A DNA stretch of 12,308 nt. Origin: Bordetella parapertussis (GTDB lineage: Bacteria > Pseudomonadota > Gammaproteobacteria > Burkholderiales > SG8-39). Under the pieces are notes generated by a model. The model worked only from the letters and a program-made list of their open reading frames with translations, was not told the DNA's origin and did no database searches. Below are positions 1-7,159 of the stretch, piece after piece. The translations under genes and the position numbers were made by a program. The stretch is from positions 1-12,308 of the forward strand of contig CAMBSA010000010.1 of assembly GCA_945869935.1 (NCBI GenBank), given 5' to 3'. Positions within the stretch are counted from its first letter, which is position 1; every line of letters begins with the position of its first letter.

Positions 1-1008
1 TTGCTTCATCTCGTTGTTCCGCTTTTGCTTTCAATGGTTCTGATTCGCGTGCTCGTTTATGTGTTGAGGCACGTGTTCTCCCCAAGCGGCGCGCTCGGCC
101 TGTTCGAGCGTGCGATTGCTGCAGCGATTTGGGTTGTTGTTGCCTTGCACATCACCGGTCTTTTGCCCGAGGTGATGCGTTATCTAGAGGAAGTCGGTTT
201 TTACGTTGGGAAGCAGCAGATTTCCGTCTGGCTCCTGATGCAGGGAGTCTTCTGGATCGCAGTCACGATGCTGGGGGCGCTTTGGGCGGCTGGGACCATC
301 GAGGCTCGACTGATGCGGGCGGAAGTGCTCCACTCAAGCCTGAAGGTGGCGCTGTCCCGGTTGAGCCGGTCGGTCCTGATCCTGATGGCGTTTCTTGTCG
401 TGTTGCCTCTGCTTGGTATCGACTTGACGGTGCTTTCCGTTTTTGGCGGTGCCCTTGGCGTGGGATTGGGTTTCGGGCTCCAAAAAATCGCGAGCAACTA
501 TGTGAGCGGTTTCATCATTCTGCTTGACCGGTCGGTGCAGCTCGGAGACATGATCACCGCGGATACGTTCTCGGGAGTGGTAAAGGAGATCACCACCCGG
601 TACAGTGTTGTTCGCGCGCTTGATGGCCGGGAGGCCCTGATCCCGAACGAAACTTTGATCGCGCAGACGGTACTGAATCACACCCACACTGATTCCAAGG
701 TGCGGGTGGCAACCGAGGTTCAGGTCGGGTATGACACGGACCTTGACAAGGTGACGGCCATGTTGATGTCGATTGCAGGCGCACACCCACGGGTCCTTGC
801 CGATCCGGCTCCGGTGGTTTTGCTGACGAAATTCGCCGAAAGCGGGCTTGATCTGGAACTCGGTATCTGGATCGAAGATCCGGAAAACGGACAAGGGAGC
901 GTCAAGTCGGATCTCAACCGCGAAATTCTTCGGATATTCCGCAGCGAAGGAATTGAAATTCCGTATCCTCACAGGGTGGTCAGGATGGCAGATCCGAACG
1001 GGTCTTAG
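1..1008 (+). CDS. MscS-family mechanosensitive channel, C-terminal part (5' end outside window)
   Basis: This is a small-conductance mechanosensitive channel protein of the inner membrane, which opens under membrane tension to release solutes during osmotic downshock. The visible 335 residues hold about four to five hydrophobic segments (near 1-21, 36-54, 74-98, 122-142, 145-175). The last is the pore-lining helix, rich in Gly and Ala, with the family pattern GALGVGLGFGLQ at 150-161. The soluble beta domain follows (LGDMI at 181-185, IPNETL at 214-219), and the alpha/beta C-terminal domain ends in IPYPHRVV at 320-327. The reading frame is open to the first base of the window. A TTG sits exactly there, but larger MscS relatives carry extra N-terminal membrane segments, so the true start is probably upstream and the gene should be treated as partial. 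The next gene follows after 141 bases on the same strand and has its own candidate promoter. Family assignment is firm; the subtype and ion preference cannot be read from sequence. Confidence 0.93.
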   Translation: MLHLVVPLLLSMVLIRVLVYVLRHVFSPSGALGLFERAIAAAIWVVVALHITGLLPEVMRYLEEVGFYVGKQQISVWLLMQGVFWIAVTMLGALWAAGTIEARLMRAEVLHSSLKVALSRLSRSVLILMAFLVVLPLLGIDLTVLSVFGGALGVGLGFGLQKIASNYVSGFIILLDRSVQLGDMITADTFSGVVKEITTRYSVVRALDGREALIPNETLIAQTVLNHTHTDSKVRVATEVQVGYDTDLDKVTAMLMSIAGAHPRVLADPAPVVLLTKFAESGLDLELGIWIEDPENGQGSVKSDLNREILRIFRSEGIEIPYPHRVVRMADPNGS

Positions 1009-1060
1009 TGGCAAGCAGGTAATTGAAATAGATGGATTTTCAGTGCCTTTAGGAATCTCC

Positions 1061-1088
1061 TTGCAGGTCCGTGGGATTCCCGTAAAAT
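1061..1088 (+). promoter_or_regulatory. Candidate promoter of the desaturase gene
   Basis: A TAAAAT box at 1083-1088 matches the sigma70 -10 consensus at five of six positions. It lies 16 bases downstream of TTGCAG (1061-1066), a weak -35 with only the TTG conserved. A second possible -10, TATAAC, is at 1097-1102 without a clear -35. A GGAATC/GATTCC inverted repeat (1052-1057 and 1075-1080) brackets the -35. No terminator follows the channel gene, so read-through from upstream is also possible. This is a pattern match only. Confidence 0.35.
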
Positions 1089-1149
1089 CTGCCCCCTATA
1101 ACGGGCTCCAGGCGTTCTGTCCGGGGCACAAATTGAGGAAGTCTGACTG

Positions 1150-2331
1150 ATGGTTTTTTCCGGGATTCTGGATCTCCCCGTGTGGGGGCTTGTCGTCGTT
1201 GCGCTCACATTTACCCACATCACGATTGTCGCAGTCACTATCTTCCTTCACCGTTGCCAGGCACACCGGGCCCTTGATCTGCACCCGGTTGTTGGCCATT
1301 TTTTCCGTTTCTGGCTCTGGGCTACGACAGGGATGGTCACCATGGAGTGGGCGGCCATTCACCGCAAGCACCATGCTCGTTGTGAGACGGCAGAAGATCC
1401 CCATAGTCCGCAGGTACTCGGTATCAAGAAGGTTTTCTGGGGCGGTGCATGGCTCTATAACCGCGAGACCTATAATCGCGACACGATGGAGCGATACGGT
1501 CATGGGACCTGTGACGACTGGGTCGAGCGCAATGTGTATGCGCGCCATACCGTGCTCGGGCTTGTGTTGATGGGAGCGGTGGACGTCGCACTTTTCGGCA
1601 TTGTCCCGGGTGGTCTGATCATGTTGACCCAGTTGCTCTGGATTCCGCTCTGGGCGGCTGGGGTGATCAACGGAATCGGGCATTACTGGGGATATCGCAA
1701 CTGGGACGCCGGTGACGCGAGCCGGAACATCTTGCCGTGGGGCATTCTTATCGGTGGTGAGGAACTTCATAACAACCACCACGCGTACGCGTCGTCTGCA
1801 AAGCTCTCCAGCAAATGGTACGAGTTCGACATTGGCTGGATGTACATCAGGATTCTCGAGACGCTTGGCTTGGCCGAGGTGAAAAAGGTTGCGCCGACGC
1901 CTCGGTTTTCGGAAATGAAATCAACGGTCGATCTGGAGACCCTTCAGGCGGTGATTACCTATCGTTACGATGTGCTCGCGAAATACGCGAAATCACTTAA
2001 GGCGACGTACGCGGAGGAGGTTGGAAAATTGCGCCACTTCTCTCCGCAAGACGCACGTCTGCTTCAGAGTCTGCGTCGATGGTTGCACCTCGATGCTGCC
2101 CAGATTCCAGAAATCGAGCGCATGCGCCTTGCGGAAGTGCTGGCGAAAAGCAAGCGGCTCAAGACGGTATATTCGATGCGTCAGGAGTTGACCATGCTTT
2201 GGGCACGTTCCACGGCATCCAAGGAGCAGTTGCTCAAGCAATTGCAGGACTGGATTCACAGGGCGGAGCAGAGTGGTATTGCGCCGCTGGTCGAGTTTTC
2301 CCAACGGCTGAGATCTTATTCATTGGTTTGA
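1150..2331 (+). CDS. Membrane fatty-acid (acyl-CoA delta-9-type) desaturase with extended C-terminal tail
   Basis: This is an integral-membrane di-iron desaturase that introduces a double bond into acyl chains, and so adjusts membrane fluidity aerobically. The three histidine boxes are present: HRCQAH at 34-39, HRKHH at 71-75 and HNNHH at 207-211. An extra histidine at 178 (GIGHYWG) is typical of stearoyl-CoA-type enzymes. Hydrophobic spans lie at about 8-33, 46-62 and 135-177. The catalytic domain ends near 250; about 140 further residues form a charged, probably helical tail (see finding). At 393 residues the protein has about the length I recall for the Pseudomonas acyl-CoA desaturase DesB (394 residues), but orthology is not proven. 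The ATG is supported by the Shine-Dalgarno GAGGAAG at 1135-1141, eight bases upstream. A bidirectional terminator follows. Regioselectivity and the acyl carrier cannot be deduced from sequence. Confidence 0.9.
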   Translation: MVFSGILDLPVWGLVVVALTFTHITIVAVTIFLHRCQAHRALDLHPVVGHFFRFWLWATTGMVTMEWAAIHRKHHARCETAEDPHSPQVLGIKKVFWGGAWLYNRETYNRDTMERYGHGTCDDWVERNVYARHTVLGLVLMGAVDVALFGIVPGGLIMLTQLLWIPLWAAGVINGIGHYWGYRNWDAGDASRNILPWGILIGGEELHNNHHAYASSAKLSSKWYEFDIGWMYIRILETLGLAEVKKVAPTPRFSEMKSTVDLETLQAVITYRYDVLAKYAKSLKATYAEEVGKLRHFSPQDARLLQSLRRWLHLDAAQIPEIERMRLAEVLAKSKRLKTVYSMRQELTMLWARSTASKEQLLKQLQDWIHRAEQSGIAPLVEFSQRLRSYSLV

Positions 2332-2354
2332 CTACATGCTCCGTTTTTAGCCAA

Positions 2355-2386
2355 ATAAAAAACCCGCCATCCGGCGGGTTTTTTAT
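2355..2386. terminator. Bidirectional rho-independent terminator (desaturase / rpmG)
   Basis: CCCGCC (2363-2368) and GGCGGG (2373-2378) pair around the loop ATCC. They are flanked by A6 (2357-2362) and T6 (2379-2384), so the hairpin has a U-run in both directions. It ends the desaturase transcript on the plus strand 24 bases after its stop. It also ends the convergent rpmB-rpmG transcript on the minus strand, 37 bases after the rpmG stop. Confidence 0.95.
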
Positions 2387-2423
2387 TGCAGTCTTGCAGA
2401 CTGCGAACGATTTGCAAGCTTCG

Positions 2424-2579
2424 TTACTTGATCTTCGTTTCCTTGTAGATCACGTGCTTGCGCGCCTTGGGATCGTACTTCTTGATCTCCATCTTGTCGG
2501 GCGTAGTCCGCTTGTTCTTGGTGGTCGTATAGAAATGGCCGGTGCCGGCGGTGGATTCGAGCTTGATCTTGTCACGCAT
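2424..2579 (-). CDS. rpmG: Ribosomal protein L33 (bL33)
   Basis: This is a 51-residue basic protein of the large ribosomal subunit near the E site. The translation begins [10 protein letters not shown], contains [13 protein letters not shown] (12-24) and ends [10 protein letters not shown], the standard proteobacterial L33 pattern and length. It has no cysteines, so it is the zinc-free (C-) form. The start is fixed by GAGGAG (minus strand, 2588-2593) eight bases upstream. It follows rpmB by 25 bases in the same direction and very likely shares its promoter. The bidirectional terminator at 2355-2386 lies just downstream. Confidence 0.97.
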   Translation of the reverse strand: MRDKIKLESTAGTGHFYTTTKNKRTTPDKMEIKKYDPKARKHVIYKETKIK

Positions 2580-2604
2580 GCTTATAACTCCTCGATGTTA
2601 GGTA

Positions 2605-2838
2605 TCAGAGAGGGCCGCGCTCGCGCATTTCGGCGAGGACGACTTCAATGCCCTTCTTGTCGATGATGCGAAGTCCGGCATTGGAAACACGCAGCGATAC
2701 CCAGCGCTTCTCGTTTTCGAGCCAGAAGCGACGGTATTGAAGGTTGGGCAAGAAGCGTCTCTTTGTCTTGTTGTTGGCATGAGAGACATGATTGCCGACT
2801 TGCGGCTTCTTTCCGGTAACTTGGCAAACGCGAGCCAT
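2605..2838 (-). CDS. rpmB: Ribosomal protein L28 (bL28)
   Basis: This is a 77-residue basic protein of the large ribosomal subunit. It begins [12 protein letters not shown], has [17 protein letters not shown] (16-32) with the conserved N-K-T-K-R-R-F core, and ends VLAEMRERG, all typical of proteobacterial L28. An open frame continues far upstream to 3072, but that extension reads through the promoter and is not L28-like. The ATG at 2838 has GGAG seven bases upstream and matches family length. It is the first gene of rpmB-rpmG and is preceded by a very good sigma70-type promoter. radC lies upstream on the same strand, as in E. coli. Confidence 0.97.
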   Translation of the reverse strand: MARVCQVTGKKPQVGNHVSHANNKTKRRFLPNLQYRRFWLENEKRWVSLRVSNAGLRIIDKKGIEVVLAEMRERGPL

Positions 2839-2865
2839 GACGCACTCCACTAAGCAAAGCCGGGA

Positions 2866-2894
2866 ATTATAGTGGGTAATGCTTGATAATTCAA
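2866..2894 (-). promoter_or_regulatory. Strong sigma70-type promoter of rpmB-rpmG
   Basis: Read on the minus strand, TTGAAT (2889-2894) and a perfect TATAAT (2866-2871) are separated by exactly 17 bases. Transcription would start near 2859, leaving a leader of about 20 bases before rpmB. This is the best consensus promoter in the window and suits a highly expressed ribosomal-protein operon. It makes rpmBG transcription independent of radC. Confidence 0.85.
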
Positions 2895-2986
2895 GGTAGA
2901 TCGCTGGACGGACATGTAGGGGATGGTTCGGCGAAATGATCTGGGGCTTTACGAGGTCCTCGTATTTTTCATGTAAGAACAATGAC

Positions 2987-3661
2987 TTAAAGAATCCCTC
3001 GCTCGGCAAATGAAAGCGACCTTGCACCTGCCACGATGAAATGGTCGAGCACCTGAATGTCGACCAGGGCAAGCGCCGACTTCAACGTGCGGGTAAGCAT
3101 TTCGTCGGCATGGCTGGGTTCGGCTACGCCTGACGGATGGTTGTGCGCAAGGATGACGGCGGCTGCATTCGCACGCAGTGCGGCCTTGACGACTTCACGG
3201 GGATATACGCTCGTCTGCGTCAAAGTTCCTGCGAAAAGTTCTTCAGCGTGCAGGACGCGATGCTGTGCGTCGAGCCAGAGCGCAAGGAAAACCTCGCGGT
3301 CACGCGAGCCGATCGTAAGTTTCAGGTAGTCCCGGACCGCTGCGGGCGAGCCGAGGGCGCTACGCTCGCTGCTTTCCTCGCGCAGGACCCTGCGCGCAAG
3401 TTCGATTGCGGCGATGAGTGGGGCGAGCTTTGCAGGGCCGACGCCGGGTATCGCGAGCAGCTTCTTCTGGTCTGAGGAGAGCAGCACGCGAAGGGAGCCG
3501 AAGTTGGACATCAGGTCGCGCCCGATATCGACTGCGCTGCGTCCCCTGACGCCGGTTCTGAGGAAAATCGCGAGAAGTTCTGCATCGGAGAGTCCCTGTG
3601 GTCCCATTGCGAGCATCCGCTCGCGAGGACGGTCCTGGCTTGGCCATTCGGTAATCCTCAT
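2987..3661 (-). CDS. radC: RadC family JAB/MPN-domain protein
   Basis: This belongs to the RadC (UPF0758) family. The name comes from a supposed DNA-repair role in E. coli that later proved doubtful, and the biochemical function is not settled. The N-terminal third carries a helix-hairpin-helix-like DNA-binding motif ([12 protein letters not shown] at 68-79). The C-terminal domain has the JAMM metalloprotease-like signature HNHPSG (173-178) with a downstream metal ligand Asp186. At 224 residues it has the normal family length. The ATG has GGAGG five bases upstream. It lies divergent from coaBC with only 57 bases between the starts, and upstream of rpmB on the same strand. This neighbourhood is widely conserved and does not itself indicate function. 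Confidence 0.95.
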   Translation of the reverse strand: MRITEWPSQDRPRERMLAMGPQGLSDAELLAIFLRTGVRGRSAVDIGRDLMSNFGSLRVLLSSDQKKLLAIPGVGPAKLAPLIAAIELARRVLREESSERSALGSPAAVRDYLKLTIGSRDREVFLALWLDAQHRVLHAEELFAGTLTQTSVYPREVVKAALRANAAAVILAHNHPSGVAEPSHADEMLTRTLKSALALVDIQVLDHFIVAGARSLSFAERGIL

Positions 3662-3718
3662 CCCAGCCTCCGTCGCTTACAATGTGTTCTTAACTGAACG
3701 CGCAAGGATGGCCCAAGG

Positions 3719-4921
3719 ATGACCGGGACTTCGAACGTTCGATCCCAAAGACGGGTGCTGCTTGGGCTGACCGGCGGCGTCGCTGCCTATAAGGCGGCAG
3801 ATCTCGCGAGACGCTTTGTAAAGGGCGGAGCGGACGTTCGCGTCGTCATGACGCGGGCAGCGTGCGGATTTATCACTCCCGCAACGATGCAGGCACTGAC
3901 CGGTCAGCCGGTGTTCACGGACATGTGGGATACCCGGGTTGCAGACGGGATGGCGCATATTGAATTATCTCGTGACCGGGATCTCATCCTCATTGCCCCG
4001 GCCAGCGCGGACTTTCTTGCGAAGCTGGCGTTGGGGCTCGCCGACGACCTGCTGTCGACGCTGTGCCTCGCACGGCGTTGCCCGCTGGCGGTTGCTCCCG
4101 CAATGAACGTCGAGATGTGGAATCAGGCAGCCACGCAGCGAAATATCGCGCAATTGCGCGCGGACCGGATTTCGATATTTGGCCCGGGTGCCGGAGAGCA
4201 GGCGTGCGGCGAGGTGGGTCTTGGGCGGATGCTGGAACCTGCGGAGATTCACGACGCCGTAGCTGCGATGCTCACGCCCGGAACGCTGTCGGGAAAGCGG
4301 GTACTGATTACCGCGGGGCCGACCTATGAACCGATCGATACGGTACGCGGGATCACGAATCAGAGTTCAGGGCGCATGGGGTATGCGGTTGCGCAGGCTG
4401 CAGTCGACGCGGGCGCGTCGGTGACCCTGGTCACCGGGCGTACTTCATTGCCGACGCCCGCGGGTGTTGTGCGTGTTGACGTTGTCACCGCGCGCGAAAT
4501 GCATACGGCGGTAATGGCTCGAACCAACGAATGCGACATTTTCATTGCTGTTGCCGCGGTTGCGGACTATCACGTCGTGGACGCGAGAAACCACAAGATC
4601 AAACGCGGTGACGGTGGCATGACCGTCGAACTTGCGCCGAACCCCGACATTCTTGCAGACGTGGCGTCTCTGGAACGACCGCCGTTTTGTGTGGGATTCG
4701 CAGCGGAGACAGAGAACATGCGCGCCTATGCACAGGAAAAACGGCGAAAAAAGCGCGTGCCCCTGATTGCAGCCAATCTCGCGCAGGAGGCATTCGGGCG
4801 GGAAGACAATGCGTTGACCTTGTTCTATGACGCAGGTGAGCACGAGATCGCAAGAGCGCCGAAAATTGTCGTTGCACGCAGTCTCGTGGAACATATCGCC
4901 TCAATGCTGGGTCTTCGTTGA
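3719..4921 (+). CDS. coaBC: Bifunctional phosphopantothenoylcysteine decarboxylase / phosphopantothenate-cysteine ligase
   Basis: This cytoplasmic fusion enzyme carries out two consecutive steps of coenzyme A synthesis: ligation of cysteine to 4'-phosphopantothenate (CoaB) and decarboxylation to 4'-phosphopantetheine (CoaC). Residues 1 to about 185 are the FMN-binding CoaC domain: TGGVAAYKA at 18-26, catalytic His80 (MAHIELS), PAMN at 127-130 and the active-site Cys163 in ACGEVGLGRM. Residues 190-400 are the CoaB domain: ITAGPTYEPID at 197-207, NQSSGRMG at 214-221, AAVADY at 279-284 and the KIK motif at 293-295. All key residues are present and the 400-residue length is normal. The chosen ATG has AAGGAT eight bases upstream; an out-of-frame ATG at 3707 lies within that ribosome site. 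dut follows 74 bases downstream, as in E. coli. Confidence 0.97.
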   Translation: MTGTSNVRSQRRVLLGLTGGVAAYKAADLARRFVKGGADVRVVMTRAACGFITPATMQALTGQPVFTDMWDTRVADGMAHIELSRDRDLILIAPASADFLAKLALGLADDLLSTLCLARRCPLAVAPAMNVEMWNQAATQRNIAQLRADRISIFGPGAGEQACGEVGLGRMLEPAEIHDAVAAMLTPGTLSGKRVLITAGPTYEPIDTVRGITNQSSGRMGYAVAQAAVDAGASVTLVTGRTSLPTPAGVVRVDVVTAREMHTAVMARTNECDIFIAVAAVADYHVVDARNHKIKRGDGGMTVELAPNPDILADVASLERPPFCVGFAAETENMRAYAQEKRRKKRVPLIAANLAQEAFGREDNALTLFYDAGEHEIARAPKIVVARSLVEHIASMLGLR

Positions 4922-4995
4922 CCTGCTCTGAACGTAACCTGCGTTACTCGAACCCACACTGTGACCAGGCGCCGGCAAATGCACCGGCTTAACAA

Positions 4996-5444
4996 GTGCA
5001 ATCGATCGACATAAAAATTATCGATCCACGCTTGCGTCAGCACCTGCCGCGGTATGCGACCGATGGTGCCGCCGGCCTTGATCTGCGGGCATGCATTGAT
5101 TCACCTTTGGACGTCGCGCCGGGGACGTCACATCTGGTCAAATCAGGAATCGCGATCCACCTGGTGGATCGCGGATTTGCGGCTCTGGTGCTCCCGAGGT
5201 CCGGCCTGGGGCCAAGCACGGCATCGTGCTCGGCAACCTGGTGGGACTGATCGATTCCGACTATCAGGGCGAAATTGTCATTTCCGTCTGGAATCGGGGG
5301 TACGCGCATTTCGTGATTGAACCTCTGGACCGTATCGCCCAACTGGTCATCGTCCCAGTGGCTCAAGTCAGGCTGAACATTGTCGAGGAATTCCCTGCAA
5401 GCTTGCGTGGAGACGCGGGGTTCGGAAGTACCGGCAAGTCATAG
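4996..5444 (+). pseudogene. dut: dut, dUTP diphosphatase, split by a one-base frameshift as given
   Basis: dUTPase hydrolyses dUTP to dUMP and PPi, keeping uracil out of DNA and supplying dTMP synthesis. Both halves are clearly Dut but lie in different frames. Frame one starts at a GTG (4996) with motif 1 (AGLDLRA) and motif 2 (PRSGLG), then runs off into a nonsense tail and stops at 5248-5250 after 84 codons. The other frame continues with KHG, motif 3 ([12 protein letters not shown]), motif 4 (RIAQL) and motif 5 (RGDAGFG), stopping at 5442-5444. The break is at the GGGG run 5208-5211; one extra G would give PRSGLGAKHG and a normal 149-residue enzyme. No good Shine-Dalgarno precedes the GTG, but an in-frame TAA at 4990-4992 rules out a more upstream start. 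'Pseudogene' describes the sequence as given. All five motifs are intact and the gene is usually essential, so a homopolymer read error is the likeliest explanation. Confidence 0.9.
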
Positions 5445-5467
5445 GGCGGGCGTGTCAGACGCCCGCC
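5445..5467. terminator. GC-rich hairpin between convergent dut and fccB (no U-run)
   Basis: GGCGGGCGT (5445-5453) and ACGCCCGCC (5459-5467) form a perfect nine-base-pair stem with a five-base loop, starting at the last base of the dut stop codon. It sits between two convergent genes, where a terminator is expected. Neither side has a T-run, so it may only pause polymerase or protect 3' ends rather than act as a classical intrinsic terminator. Confidence 0.6.
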
Positions 5468-5494
5468 GCTAGCGGATGCGGTTCTATAGAATTG

Positions 5495-6769
5495 CTACGC
5501 AAGCATGTCGGACCAGATGTTCTGGGCCCAGGCCCATCCGTAGGAGCCTTCCAGTTCGCTACGTTGCGACGACACGCCGCCTGCGCCGCTGACCGGAACA
5601 AGCAGCTTTTGTACAGCGTCGTAGCGATGCACCGATGAAACGTGTATCACTTCCTTGTCGCTGACGAAGCTGTAGCAGGTATTTGCGAGGACGGGGCTTG
5701 TGCCCGGTTCGCGGTAGTTCATCAACTCCACGATCGCGGCGGCGGCGAGTTTCCCGTGCTGGTTCGCCATGTGTCCGGACTTTGGCATTGCCGGAGCTGA
5801 AAGGGTGGAGTCGCCCAGGATGTGGACCCCTGGCATTTTTAGCGATTCCATCGTCAGCCAGTCGACTCCACACCAACGGTTGTTAGCAGTTATCAGTGGT
5901 TGGGCGAGGTCGCCTGCCCGCATCGGCGGGAGTACGTTGAGCACGTCCCCCTTGATGCTTTCAAAGTCAGTCTTGACCGACATTTCCTTAAGGTCAATGT
6001 CCTTGGCCTCAGCATTGCCTCGATATTCGATGATGCCCGGATAAAGATCCCGCCATGCGGCCTTGAACAAGGGGCCCTTCGAGGTTACATCTTCATTCGC
6101 GTCGAGGATCAGTACTTTCGATCTTGGCTTGGCGGTCTTGAAATAGTGCGCAACCTGTGAGGCGCGTTCGTAAGGTCCAGGAGGACACCGGTATGGGGCG
6201 CGCGGAATTGCGAGGACATACACGCCGCCATCGCGCATCGATTCCAGCTGCTTTCTCAGTGCCAGCGTGTCCGGGCCCGCTTTCCAAGCATGCAGCACCT
6301 GCTTTTGTGCTTCCGGGCTTTTCAATCCCGGGATGGATTCGTAGATCATGTCCACGCCCGGGGACAGGATAAGCCGGTCGTATGGGAGGTCTTCGATGCG
6401 TCGCAGAGAGACGCGTTTGCGATCGAAGTTGATGCTGGTGACTTCGTCGCGGATGACCTGTACGCCATAGTCACGCAGCCTCGAATAGCTTCGAGTGATG
6501 TCGGACATATGACGCGACCCGCCCAACACCAGATTTGACATGGGGCAGGAGACGAATTCGGGATTGCGTTCGATCATGAGCACTTCGATCGCGCCACCCG
6601 ACCACATTCTGAGATACTTCGCAGCAGTCGCGCCGCCGTATCCGCCGCCTACGATCAGGACCCGGCCGATCGGTTTCTTGATATCGCTCGTGCTTGCGCA
6701 ACCCGCGAAAATGGGAAGTGACGTGGATGCAGTCGCGGCAAACTTTAGAAACCCGCGTCGAGTGGTCAT
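5495..6769 (-). CDS. fccB: Flavocytochrome c sulfide dehydrogenase, flavoprotein subunit (FccB/SoxF type)
   Basis: This periplasmic FAD protein oxidises sulfide and passes electrons to a partner cytochrome c. Numbered from the chosen ATG (424 residues), it has a twin-arginine export motif RRGFLK (4-9) and the FAD-binding motif GGGYGG (41-46). It also has Cys195 in RCPPGPYERASQVA and Cys300 in RWCGVD, which match the two cysteines of the redox-active disulfide in the Allochromatium enzyme. ILGDS (317-321) is the second FAD motif, followed by PKSGHMANQ. An in-frame ATG 18 codons upstream (6823) is rejected, because the ATG at 6769 has GAGGAT six bases upstream and begins right at the Tat motif. 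The cytochrome gene ends ten bases earlier on the same strand, and its TGA overlaps this ribosome site. A cysteine at 24 (FAGC) could be a lipobox. SoxF is a close paralogue that cannot be excluded, though no other sox genes are in view. Confidence 0.92.
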   Translation of the reverse strand: MTTRRGFLKFAATASTSLPIFAGCASTSDIKKPIGRVLIVGGGYGGATAAKYLRMWSGGAIEVLMIERNPEFVSCPMSNLVLGGSRHMSDITRSYSRLRDYGVQVIRDEVTSINFDRKRVSLRRIEDLPYDRLILSPGVDMIYESIPGLKSPEAQKQVLHAWKAGPDTLALRKQLESMRDGGVYVLAIPRAPYRCPPGPYERASQVAHYFKTAKPRSKVLILDANEDVTSKGPLFKAAWRDLYPGIIEYRGNAEAKDIDLKEMSVKTDFESIKGDVLNVLPPMRAGDLAQPLITANNRWCGVDWLTMESLKMPGVHILGDSTLSAPAMPKSGHMANQHGKLAAAAIVELMNYREPGTSPVLANTCYSFVSDKEVIHVSSVHRYDAVQKLLVPVSGAGGVSSQRSELEGSYGWAWAQNIWSDMLA

Positions 6770-6779
6770 CTTTTGATCC

Positions 6780-7088
6780 TCAATTCGATTTCTGAGTAGC
6801 GAAGTAGGCGGCAACCGCATCAATCTGTTCGTCCGTGTAGCCCTTCGACAGTTGATGCATTATGGTCGCGGGGCGCTTTCCTTCCCGGAACTCGCGCATC
6901 TGCCTGGATATGAATTCCGCAGATTGTCCGGCAAGCGCGGGCATTCCACCGACACTTTTCCCGTTCGTTCCATGGCAGTTGGCACAATTCGCCGCAATGT
7001 TGCGGCCGGCGTTGCGGTCGATCGTTTGAGCGTGTGCGAGGAGCGATACAGACGACAACGCGAGCGCCGCTGCGTACTTGTTGAGCAT
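6780..7088 (-). CDS. fccA: Monoheme cytochrome c, c4/FccA type, probable partner of FccB
   Basis: This is a small periplasmic electron carrier, likely the heme subunit that takes electrons from the flavoprotein encoded directly downstream. It has 102 residues: a Sec signal peptide (about 1-20, cleavage after AHA), one heme c attachment site CANCH at 35-39, and a probable axial Met77 in TIMHQLSKGYTDEQ. The pattern KSVGGMPALAGQ...GKRPATIMHQL is characteristic of c4-type and FccA cytochromes. The Allochromatium FccA has two hemes; this one has a single heme, as in Chlorobium. The frame is open upstream to 7451, but that part is antisense to clpA. The ATG at 7088 has GAGGA six bases upstream and begins a proper signal peptide. 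It is the first gene of the two-gene operon with fccB. Confidence 0.9.
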   Translation of the reverse strand: MLNKYAAALALSSVSLLAHAQTIDRNAGRNIAANCANCHGTNGKSVGGMPALAGQSAEFISRQMREFREGKRPATIMHQLSKGYTDEQIDAVAAYFATQKSN

Positions 7089-7131
7089 GACGAGTCCTCG
7101 ATTAGTAAATCCGTTAGGGCGGGACAATTGA

Positions 7132-7159
7132 GTGTTATTGCAGGTACGCCAGCTGTCAA
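7132..7159 (-). promoter_or_regulatory. Candidate promoter of the fccAB operon
   Basis: On the minus strand a perfect TTGACA (7154-7159) is followed after 16 bases by TAACAC (7132-7137), a weak -10 with three of six matches. Transcription would start near 7125, giving a leader of about 37 bases before the cytochrome gene. The site lies between the clpA terminator and the cytochrome start, where a promoter is needed. A short inverted repeat TGTCA-N5-TGACA (7154-7168) overlaps the -35 and could be an operator, though such short arms may be chance. Confidence 0.45.

Noticed and set aside
334..1014. Minus-strand open frame of 226 codons under the mechanosensitive channel gene
   Set aside because: It is antisense to a well-supported MscS gene, with no recognisable domain.
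1096..1782. Minus-strand open frame of 228 codons under the desaturase
   Set aside because: It is antisense to the His-box region of the desaturase and has no coherent protein features.
3662..3718. Promoters in the 57-base divergent gap between radC and coaBC
   Set aside because: TACAAT (3678-3683) on the plus strand lacks a usable -35, and no minus-strand pair is convincing; promoters must exist nearby but cannot be placed.
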